Source of the DNA: Bacteroidota bacterium
GTDB lineage: Bacteria > Bacteroidota > Bacteroidia > Bacteroidales > UBA10428
Assembly: GCA_017860375.1 (NCBI GenBank)
Contig: JAGDMB010000006.1
Coordinates: 1-23,163 of the forward strand
Direction of reading: 5' to 3'
DNA length: 23,163 nucleotides
The translations under genes were made by a program, and so were the position numbers. Below, piece by piece: positions 7,452 through 14,325 of this stretch (its first letter is position 1; each line of letters begins with the position of its first letter). The notes under the pieces are model-generated. The model worked only from the letters and a program-made list of their open reading frames with translations, was not told the origin of the DNA and did no database searches.

Positions 7452-8279
7452 ATGCCGGCCAAACTGAACCAAAAGGATTATGCCCGCCTGAGTGAATGTA
7501 TTACCGGGGAATTCGGTATTAAAATGTCCGATAAAAAAAGGGTAATGCTTGAAAGCAAACTGCAAAAGAGGGCAAAAGAATTAGGCTATCCAAATTTATC
7601 GGTTTATATCGATTATTTCTTCTCCGAAAAAGGCATGGAGGAAGAGATCATTCACATGATCGAAATATTCACCACGTACACGACGGATTTTTTCAGGGAG
7701 GATGCGCATTATGAATATCTGATGAAGACGCTTTTACCGGATCTTTGTCCAAACGGAAAAAGGAAAAACCTGAAATTCTGGAGCGCCGGTTGTTCAAGCG
7801 GCGAGGAACCTTACTCACTGGCAATGGTTCTTGCGGAATACCGGGCTCGAAATCCGCTGACAGACTTCCTTGTATACGGTACTGATATATCGGCCCGTAT
7901 GTTGAAAACGGCCCATCAGGCAATGTATAAAGAGGACAGGATCCATAACATTCCGCTGGAACTAAAGACAAAGTACTTTTTGCGAAGCACGAACAGGGAA
8001 GATAAAAAAGCAAAGATTGTTCCCGAACTCAGGGAAAAAGTTATCTTTTCACGTCTGAACCTGATTGACGAATATTATCCCACGCCCTTTGTCTTTGATG
8101 CGGTATTTTGCCGGAATGTGCTGATATATTACGACCGGAGAATGCAGGAAAAGATTATCCTGAAATTGTGTTCCAGGATAAAAAAAGAAGGATATCTTTT
8201 TCTGGGCCATTCTGAGTCCATTGCCGGGCTTAATTTGCCCCTGAAACATATCCAGCCTGCTGTTTTTATGAAAAGTTGA
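7452..8279 (+). CDS. cheR: CheR-type protein-glutamate O-methyltransferase
   Basis: A 275-aa methyltransferase that would transfer methyl groups from S-adenosylmethionine to glutamates in a receptor coiled coil. The N-terminal helical CheR domain spans about 1-75 and ends in TTDFFRED. The SAM-binding domain has motif I SAGCSSGEEPYSLAM (111-125), the acidic loop VYGTDISARML (141-151), FCRNVLIYYD (219-228), and the C-terminal GYLFLGHSESI (247-257). All the usual blocks are intact and the length is normal. No CheB methylesterase is present in the window. The likeliest substrate is the GAF/PAS membrane receptor encoded next, which has an MCP-like Glu/Gln coiled coil. Confidence 0.94.
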   Translation: MPAKLNQKDYARLSECITGEFGIKMSDKKRVMLESKLQKRAKELGYPNLSVYIDYFFSEKGMEEEIIHMIEIFTTYTTDFFREDAHYEYLMKTLLPDLCPNGKRKNLKFWSAGCSSGEEPYSLAMVLAEYRARNPLTDFLVYGTDISARMLKTAHQAMYKEDRIHNIPLELKTKYFLRSTNREDKKAKIVPELREKVIFSRLNLIDEYYPTPFVFDAVFCRNVLIYYDRRMQEKIILKLCSRIKKEGYLFLGHSESIAGLNLPLKHIQPAVFMKS

Positions 8280-8384
8280 GGTTTTGACCGGTTCACAGCC
8301 CTCAGCACACTCTACCTCCATTCTCGCGCGCTATTGATCTCTATGTCTTACCTGTTGTTCACTTTTTTATTTGGTGATATGGTT

Positions 8385-8414
8385 TTTGCGTTATAAAAAA
8401 ATTGCTTATTTTTA
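8385..8414 (+). promoter_or_regulatory. Candidate promoter for the GAF/PAS receptor gene
   Basis: TTTG at 8385-8388 and TATTTTTA at 8407-8414 are separated by 18 bases. They match the Bacteroidota -33/-7 pair (TTTG, TAnnTTTG) at every fixed base except the final G. The receptor ATG lies 33 bases further on. This suggests the receptor can be transcribed separately from cheR, from which it is separated by 168 bases. Confidence 0.35.
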
Positions 8415-8447
8415 GATTGTCCGTGTAGGTTGTAAATACAAACAGGT

Positions 8448-10733
8448 ATGGATGCAAAAAGCCGCAAAGAAACCATTTCACAATATACTTCTTTAGCCGT
8501 TGTTATTCTTTTCGTTTTTCCTCTGGCTGCCTTTTTCCTTGATTTGATCACCAAAGATGTCACGTATGATGCCAAAGGATTCTGGTTCCTCCTGAAAACC
8601 AATCCCGTTCACTGGATAATACTATCGTCTTTTGTCATCGTTTCTGCCGGAATCTTTTTCCTTGTAAGGCATTTCACCCGCCTGCTGGTAGATAACCAGG
8701 CAATCATCGACAGGGAACAGGAAAGGACAAAAGCCATAAGCGTCTTTACCCAGCAACTCATACACAATGATTTTACTGCATCGCTTCCCCTGACCGGTGA
8801 AAATGATGACCTGGGCAAATCCCTGATCAACCTCAGGGATACCCTGAAAGCAAATAAAGAAGACGATGCGAAAAGAAGAAAAGAGGATGAATTGAGAAAC
8901 TGGCTGGCAGAAGGCATGGCCAATTTCGGGGAAATCCTGAGAAACAATATTCACGACCAGGAGCAACTGACCTTTCAGACAATCAAAGCACTGACCAAAT
9001 ATATTGCTGCCATTCAGGGAGGATTTTATCTTCTGAATGATGCCGATGAGCACAATACATTCTTTGAACTTGCGGCTTTTTTTGCGTACGACCGGAAAAA
9101 ATTTGCAGATCAAAAGGTACCCTATGGTGACGGTCTCATAGGGACGGCTGCCAAAGAGCAAAAGACCGTTTACATCACGCAGATTCCCGAGAATTATATC
9201 AGTGTCACGTCGGGACTCGGACAGGCCACTCCCAAATGCCTGCTCATCATACCCATTATACGTGAAAATGAAATTCACGGTGCCCTTGAACTTGCTTCGC
9301 TGAGCCATTTTGAAGCACATCATATCACGCTGGCGGAAAAAGTGGCGGAGAGTATAGCCTCCACGCTGTCCGCTGTCAAAACCAATGTCAGAACAACGCG
9401 TTTGCTGGAAGAATCAAAAGCACAGGCCCAGACGCTGTCCTCGCAGGAAGAAGAAATGCGGCAAAACCTGGAAGAATTGCAGGCGACCCAGGAGGAAGCG
9501 ACACGCCAGGCAGAACGTTTTTTGATGCTGGAGAATGCGGTTAACCATACCATGATCCGCGCCGAGTACAATACCGAGGGCAAACTTCTGTATGCCAATA
9601 CGAAATTCCTCAATAAACTTGAATATACCTCAAATGCTCAGGTTGAGGGAAAAAACATTGAAATGTTCATCGGTGCAAAAGACCGGGACTGGTTCCATAA
9701 AATCTGGGAAGACCTGTCAAAGGGGGGAAGACATTTTGAAGGCTATATGAAGCATGTTACACGAACCGGCAAGGATCTCTGGACCATTGCAACCTATACC
9801 TGTATACGGAAAGAAGATGATACCGTCGATAAAATCCTCTTTCTCGCACTGGATACGACCGAACAGAAAAAATTGAGCCTGAAGATGGAAGGTATTATTG
9901 AATCGGTTAACCATTCAGGCATTAAACTTGAACTTGATATCAACGGGAACATTGTCGAATCCAATGAATTGTTTTTCAATACCTTTAAATATAGTGTCAA
10001 AGACATCCAGAACCTTACTGTTTTCGATATTATTGATCCCATTGAAACAGAAGGTTTCAATAAGAAATGGGATACCATTATAAAAGGTGTCGGATTCATG
10101 GGTCAGTTTAAAGCAAAAACGAAGGACAATGAGGAAAAATGGATTCGGGGATCTTTCAGTGCCGTCATTAATATGTACAACGATGTGGAAAGGATCATTT
10201 GCATCGGACAGGATGTCACAAATGAAAAGCAGATGGAAATTGAACTAAGGAATCAAACGGAGATACTGAAAAAACAGGAAAAGCTGTTGCGGGAATCAGA
10301 AAAGGAGCTCAACCGGAAGCTTCGCCAGGTAAGGATAGAGATGCAGGAACAGTACAAAGAAACAGAACACATCAAACTGAGGAATGAAAGGACATTGGAA
10401 GGGGCATTGGACGCAATCATCACCACAAGTCATGACAATAAAATAATTTTCTTTAATCATACAGCTGAAGAATTATGGGGACATAACCGGCAGGAAATCT
10501 TGCATCATGATGTCGGTATTCTTTTTTCACACAAGCTCATTGAAGAAGATGAATTCCTCGCCACTTTTGCAGGTCCGGGTGATAATAAAATAATCGGGAT
10601 ACGAAAAGAAATTAAAATACTGACCAAGAAAAAGGAAGTAAAAAAGGTTCGTATCGTATTATCCCGCACCCAGGTTGAAAATGATATAACCTATACTGCT
10701 TTCATTCAGCCTGTTGAAGTTAAAATGTTATGA
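8448..10733 (+). CDS. Membrane receptor with GAF and three PAS domains, no kinase domain
   Basis: A 761-aa sensory protein. Two membrane segments (about 14-34 and 54-76) enclose only a short loop, so sensing is probably mainly cytoplasmic. A helical linker (77-165, HAMP-like in position) leads to a GAF domain (about 170-310), a coiled coil (315-360) with SSQEEEMRQNLEELQATQEE, PAS 1 (360-475), PAS 2 (480-598), a second coiled coil (600-645) and PAS 3 (645-757). No histidine kinase, cyclase or methyl-accepting hairpin follows; the protein ends after PAS 3. The Glu/Gln-rich coiled coil is of the kind seen in CheR-associated PAS receptors, and SSQEEE fits the first part of the MCP methylation consensus. 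The partner kinase would be the gene 15 bases downstream. PAS boundaries are approximate. Confidence 0.88.
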   Translation: MDAKSRKETISQYTSLAVVILFVFPLAAFFLDLITKDVTYDAKGFWFLLKTNPVHWIILSSFVIVSAGIFFLVRHFTRLLVDNQAIIDREQERTKAISVFTQQLIHNDFTASLPLTGENDDLGKSLINLRDTLKANKEDDAKRRKEDELRNWLAEGMANFGEILRNNIHDQEQLTFQTIKALTKYIAAIQGGFYLLNDADEHNTFFELAAFFAYDRKKFADQKVPYGDGLIGTAAKEQKTVYITQIPENYISVTSGLGQATPKCLLIIPIIRENEIHGALELASLSHFEAHHITLAEKVAESIASTLSAVKTNVRTTRLLEESKAQAQTLSSQEEEMRQNLEELQATQEEATRQAERFLMLENAVNHTMIRAEYNTEGKLLYANTKFLNKLEYTSNAQVEGKNIEMFIGAKDRDWFHKIWEDLSKGGRHFEGYMKHVTRTGKDLWTIATYTCIRKEDDTVDKILFLALDTTEQKKLSLKMEGIIESVNHSGIKLELDINGNIVESNELFFNTFKYSVKDIQNLTVFDIIDPIETEGFNKKWDTIIKGVGFMGQFKAKTKDNEEKWIRGSFSAVINMYNDVERIICIGQDVTNEKQMEIELRNQTEILKKQEKLLRESEKELNRKLRQVRIEMQEQYKETEHIKLRNERTLEGALDAIITTSHDNKIIFFNHTAEELWGHNRQEILHHDVGILFSHKLIEEDEFLATFAGPGDNKIIGIRKEIKILTKKKEVKKVRIVLSRTQVENDITYTAFIQPVEVKML

Positions 10734-10748
10734 GAAACCGTTGATTGT

Positions 10749-12026
10749 ATGTTCTTTGGAAGAAAAAAAATTCAGAAACGGCAGCAGGGCAGAATTGATG
10801 AACTGGAAAAAGAGAATTCCCTCCTGAAGGAAAGGCTGGCGCAGGCAAATTCGGATGATAAAAACCGCAGAGACCTTGCCATAGCCATCGAGAAAGCGGA
10901 GGAGTCGGAACGAACAAAAAATATCCTTCTTGCGAATATCTCACGGGAGATAAGGACTTCCATGAATGCCATCATCGGTTTTTCAGAATTGCTGAATATC
11001 GGTAACCTGGATTTTGACAAAAGAAAATATTATGTCAAGACAATCCGGAACCAGGGTACTTTGCTGCTTAAATTTATCGATGACATAACCGAACTGATTA
11101 AACTTGAATCGGGCAAGGTTAAAATTGCCAAGGTAAGGTGTAATCTGAACATGCTGCTGAAAGAAATACTCCTGTATGCCGGTCAGCAGAAGAAAGTCCT
11201 GAACAAGGAAGCCCTGGATATTAAACTTGAACTGCCCGATAAGAGCGGGTTGGTGGTTTTTACCGATCCCGGACGGCTGCAACAAGTAATTGCCAACCTC
11301 ATCAGTAATTCGCTTAAATATACGGAAAAAGGCTATATTGAATTCGGCCACATGCCTCCTGTGGACGGGAAAATCGAATTCTTCGTCAGGGATACAGGTG
11401 TCGGACTGGCGAAAGAAAAGCAAAAGAATATATTCAGCCGTTTCCCGGATGAAGAGTTGGATAGTATAAAATTCGAAGGAGCGGGACTGGGACTGACGCT
11501 TTCAAAATATCTTGTCAAACTGCTGGGAGGGAAAATATGGGTTGAATCCGAACTGGGCAGGGGCTCCGTTTTTCGTTTTACCATTCCCTATGAGCAGGCA
11601 CTGCCTGATCATCATGAATATGCAGCCGCCGGTGAAGAAGTATACCCTGAATTTAAGTGGAAAGATAAAGTAATCCTGGTCGTTGAAGATGATGTTGTCA
11701 ATTTCCGGTTCGTGGAGGCCATTCTTCATGACAGCGAGGCTCAGATCCTTCATGCTGTGAACGGAAACCAGGCTGTTGAGCTGTGCCGGTCGATCAGCAA
11801 GATCGATCTTGTTTTAATGGATATTAAAATGCCCGAAATGGATGGTCTGGAAGCTACAAGACAGATCCGGCAGTTTAACAAAAAAATACCCATCATCGCA
11901 CAGACGGCTTTCTTTATGGAAATTGACCCGCAAAAATGTTTGGCTATGGGCTGCAATGATTGCGTCACGAAACCGATCGACATCAAGGAATTCCTTGAAA
12001 AAATCAACGGTTTTCTGAAGGAATGA
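10749..12026 (+). CDS. Hybrid histidine kinase with receiver; phospho-accepting His replaced by Arg
   Basis: A 425-aa cytoplasmic protein: an N-terminal coiled coil (about 10-55), a dimerisation/phosphotransfer domain (55-122), a HATPase domain (about 170-282) and a receiver (307-425). The H box, normally SHEIRTPMN, reads SREIRTSMN: the phospho-accepting His is R66 and the Pro is Ser. The ATP-binding boxes look intact: N box NLISNSLKY (183-191), DTGVG (215-219) and GAGLGL (244-249). The receiver keeps D314/D315, acceptor D358 in LMDIKMPEMDG, T386 and K408. Autophosphorylation at the usual site should be impossible. It may act as an ATP-responsive scaffold, a trans-acting kinase for a partner, or a regulated receiver. 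It starts 15 bases after the receptor stop, implying coupling. Confidence 0.9.
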   Translation: MFFGRKKIQKRQQGRIDELEKENSLLKERLAQANSDDKNRRDLAIAIEKAEESERTKNILLANISREIRTSMNAIIGFSELLNIGNLDFDKRKYYVKTIRNQGTLLLKFIDDITELIKLESGKVKIAKVRCNLNMLLKEILLYAGQQKKVLNKEALDIKLELPDKSGLVVFTDPGRLQQVIANLISNSLKYTEKGYIEFGHMPPVDGKIEFFVRDTGVGLAKEKQKNIFSRFPDEELDSIKFEGAGLGLTLSKYLVKLLGGKIWVESELGRGSVFRFTIPYEQALPDHHEYAAAGEEVYPEFKWKDKVILVVEDDVVNFRFVEAILHDSEAQILHAVNGNQAVELCRSISKIDLVLMDIKMPEMDGLEATRQIRQFNKKIPIIAQTAFFMEIDPQKCLAMGCNDCVTKPIDIKEFLEKINGFLKE

Positions 12027-12035
12027 ACGACAGCA

Positions 12036-12587
12036 TTACGGTTTTTTCTTCAGCCAGCCGGTGATCTTCTCACTGTAAGGACTTTCTTTGGGCATCAGCA
12101 CATCCACAAGCCGGCCGTTCTCATCGATCAGGTATTTCTGAAAGTTCCATTTCACTTCCGAATCCATAACTCCATTTAGCGACTTGCTGGTCAGCCAATG
12201 ATACAAAGGATGCATATCCTTTCCTTTCACGGAGATTTTTGCCATCATCGGGAAAGTAACCCCATAATTGACGCGGCAGAATGTTTCTATTTCCTCGTTG
12301 GTGCCCGGTTCCTGGCCCATAAAATTATTGGCAGGGAAGCCGATAATGACGAAGTGTTCGCCACCGTATTCCTTGTACAGCCTTTCGAGGTCTTCATACT
12401 GAGGTGTATTTCCGCACTTTGAAGCGGTATTGACTACCAGTACTTTCTTCCCTTTCAGCGAGGAAAGAGCAAAATCTTCATCATTAATGGTTTTTACGGT
12501 GAAATCATAAAAACTTTGAGCCGGCTGGAGTTTTCCCTGAAGAGGGAAAAGAATAGCAAGCATTGCGGTTACAAACATAATTTTCAT
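12036..12587 (-). CDS. Secreted glutathione peroxidase-family peroxidase (Cys type)
   Basis: A peroxidase of about 183 aa. The ATG at 12587 is chosen over the in-frame TTG at 12593 because it starts directly at the signal peptide (MKIMFVTAMLAILFPLQG). Catalytic residues are C58 in NTASKCGNTPQY, Q92 in NNFMGQEPG, and W147/N148 in KWNFQKYL. The catalytic residue is Cys, not selenocysteine. C104 in FCRVNYGVTFP occupies a conserved Cys position in non-seleno members that use thioredoxin as reductant. Export points to peroxide removal in the periplasm, in keeping with the TlpA-like protein, the reductase MsrC and the Bat operon. It is convergent with the hybrid kinase gene, nine bases apart. Confidence 0.93.
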   Translation of the reverse strand: MKIMFVTAMLAILFPLQGKLQPAQSFYDFTVKTINDEDFALSSLKGKKVLVVNTASKCGNTPQYEDLERLYKEYGGEHFVIIGFPANNFMGQEPGTNEEIETFCRVNYGVTFPMMAKISVKGKDMHPLYHWLTSKSLNGVMDSEVKWNFQKYLIDENGRLVDVLMPKESPYSEKITGWLKKKP

Positions 12588-12618
12588 TGTCAATGTATTT
12601 TGTTTAAGAGTGGCATAC

Positions 12619-12632
12619 CATGGATATCCATG
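12619..12632. promoter_or_regulatory. Perfect 14-base palindrome upstream of the peroxidase gene
   Basis: CATGGATATCCATG is a perfect uninterrupted palindrome, centred 38 bases upstream of the peroxidase ATG. Its position suits an operator, but no matching regulator is known here, and no convincing -7 box was found in the 128 bases between the two genes. Confidence 0.25.
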
Positions 12633-12715
12633 CAGCCGTTATTTTACTATCATCAACAGACAACGTGAGGGATTGTTCAAGAGGCCCCTCCCTTCCATTG
12701 GAGTCATTCGCAGAA

Positions 12716-13123
12716 CTATTCTACGGATGATCCCCCCTCCCGTTTTTCCTTCCGCCTATGGCAGAAAAAATCCCTCAGGTTCAACACAACAGACACGATC
12801 AGGGCAGCAAAAAACAAACCCAGCGTAAATATCTCCACGAGTTTTGGATCAACATCTACAGGCAAAAATCGTTCCACAATGTATTCAATATAGGAGGCGG
12901 GAAGGTTGGTTTCTCCCATTTTTTCCAGCACCCTGTAATGCCATTCCGTGAAGGGGCAATACCCCACTCCGTAAAATATACCAAGGATGAACCATGAACA
13001 GCCTGTCAGAAGCAGGGTGACCAGGTTCCAACCTCTTGTTTTCCGTACCATCCATCCGAAAAGATTAAAGAAAATGAGGCAGGTATGGAAGAATATAAAA
13101 AAGAAATCCAGTAATTTTACCAT
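12716..13123 (-). CDS. DUF2784-family membrane protein
   Basis: A 135-aa integral membrane protein of unknown function. Hydrophobic segments lie at about 4-24, 33-55 and 97-117, with a basic and acidic tail. The central GYCPFTEWHYRVLEK stretch, between the second and third segments, matches the GxxYCPLTxWE-type signature of DUF2784 proteins as I remember it. The ATG at 13123 fits, and only 39 bases separate it from the divergent acylphosphatase. It lies upstream of the peroxidase gene on the same strand (128 bases). No function can be given. Confidence 0.8.
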   Translation of the reverse strand: MVKLLDFFFIFFHTCLIFFNLFGWMVRKTRGWNLVTLLLTGCSWFILGIFYGVGYCPFTEWHYRVLEKMGETNLPASYIEYIVERFLPVDVDPKLVEIFTLGLFFAALIVSVVLNLRDFFCHRRKEKREGGSSVE

Positions 13124-13162
13124 ACAATCACCGCTAAAACCAATTCAAAGGTAACGATAATT

Positions 13163-13432
13163 ATGGTCCACAAGAATATAGTGATTCAGGGATGGGTACA
13201 GGGAGTTGGCTTTCGGTATGCAGCGCGCAAAACTGCCATTCAATATAGGATAGCCGGCTTTGTCCGGAATTTGCCTGACGGAAGTGTGTATATTGAAGCC
13301 GAAGGTTCAGAAGAACAGGTGAAGGAATTCATTACCTGGTGCCACAAGGGCCCTGCCAGGGCGCAGATCCATTCCGTTTCCATAGAAGACGGCTCCCTCA
13401 GTGATTTCAGGGATTTTAATATTGCATTTTAG
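13163..13432 (+). CDS. acyP: Acylphosphatase
   Basis: A small cytosolic enzyme of 89 aa, the normal length, that hydrolyses carboxyl-phosphate bonds such as in acetyl phosphate or 1,3-bisphosphoglycerate. It contains GWVQGVGFR, with the phosphate-binding loop and R18, then GFVRNLPDGSVYIEAEG with catalytic N36. The expected ferredoxin-like fold pattern runs to the end. It is a single gene, divergent from DUF2784 and convergent with batE. Confidence 0.95.
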   Translation: MVHKNIVIQGWVQGVGFRYAARKTAIQYRIAGFVRNLPDGSVYIEAEGSEEQVKEFITWCHKGPARAQIHSVSIEDGSLSDFRDFNIAF

Positions 13433-13499
13433 GTAAGCTGCTTCTGCTTAAATGCAATACGGAATGAAATAAGAAAGGTATGTTTCTGCAGGCACAAGA

Positions 13500-14306
13500 C
13501 TAAACCGGTTCTATGGCGTTTCTTTCAACCCATCCCTTATTGCCGTCGGTTAGCTTAATATTCATCCAGTTTTCAATACTGTCAATGACCATTACCCGGG
13601 TACCTTCATGCAGCATAAAAACATTATTGCCTTCCGCGTCAGGCGAGCTTTTGATGGCGACCGAGGGTTCCATCACAATAGCCGCAGCGCTGCCGGAAAT
13701 AGTGTCAGCCCTCCTGAATGAGCACCAGAACGTAAGAATTGCCAAAAGCAGGAGTGACACTGCCGAATAGAATCCGATCCTTTTCAGTAAACGGTTTCCC
13801 GAAAAGAAATACAGCAGGAACAGGGCCAGCATAAGCGTAAAGGAGACCAGGCTCAGGATGGCCCATGTGTTGGAAGGCAGCAGGTTGACCAGCCTGACTA
13901 TCCAGCGCTTTATAAAGAAATCAGGAATGATGTCAATCTTATCCACGATGTGGGCATTCGCAATAGCAAGGTTCAGATTGATATCATCATCGTTGGGGGC
14001 CAGTAGTTTTGCCTTCTCATAATACAGAATGGCATGACCCAGGTTCTTGTCTTTGTAATAGGCATTGCCCAGGTTATACAGAACTTCAGGGGTCTGAATT
14101 CCTGTTTCAATGATCTGATGATAGATCTCAATTGCCTGACCAAAGGCATTTTTCTGGTAGTATGTATTGGCCAGTGCAAAAAGCGAATCCGCCCGGTCCA
14201 TGCCGTTTGCGAAAGAAAAAAACGGCAGAAAAAGTAAGGGTATAATCCCCATACGGAGTTTTCGGCATCCCTTTTTTAACCATCCTTTACGCATCGGTGT
14301 ATTCAT
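13500..14306 (-). CDS. batE: BatE: TPR and SH3 membrane protein
   Basis: The last gene of the Bat operon, about 268 aa. The frame is open back to 14390, inside batD. The ATG at 14306, 20 bases after the batD stop, is a sensible start; an ATG at 14294 is also possible. A signal segment (IIPLLFLPFFSFANG) precedes two to three TPR-like helix pairs (for example PEVLYNLGNAYYKDKN). Two membrane helices follow (NTWAILSLVSFTLMLALFLL and FYSAVSLLLLAILTFW), and a C-terminal bacterial SH3 domain ends in GWVERNAIEPV. This architecture is that of BatE. The TPRs are predicted on the periplasmic side, where they would bind partner proteins of the Bat complex. Confidence 0.9.
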   Translation of the reverse strand: MNTPMRKGWLKKGCRKLRMGIIPLLFLPFFSFANGMDRADSLFALANTYYQKNAFGQAIEIYHQIIETGIQTPEVLYNLGNAYYKDKNLGHAILYYEKAKLLAPNDDDINLNLAIANAHIVDKIDIIPDFFIKRWIVRLVNLLPSNTWAILSLVSFTLMLALFLLYFFSGNRLLKRIGFYSAVSLLLLAILTFWCSFRRADTISGSAAAIVMEPSVAIKSSPDAEGNNVFMLHEGTRVMVIDSIENWMNIKLTDGNKGWVERNAIEPV

Positions 14307-14325
14307 AACCTGACAGTATTTATTA

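Noticed and set aside
8622..9323. A 233-aa open frame on the minus strand
   Set aside because: It is antisense to the GAF domain of the receptor and has no domain signature.
12036..12587. Possible selenoprotein
   Set aside because: The catalytic position of the peroxidase is an ordinary Cys codon, and there is no in-frame UGA.
13433..13499. A short inverted repeat (TAAGC, seven bases, GCTTA) between acyP and batE as a terminator
   Set aside because: The stem is only five base pairs, AT-rich, and lacks a following T tract.
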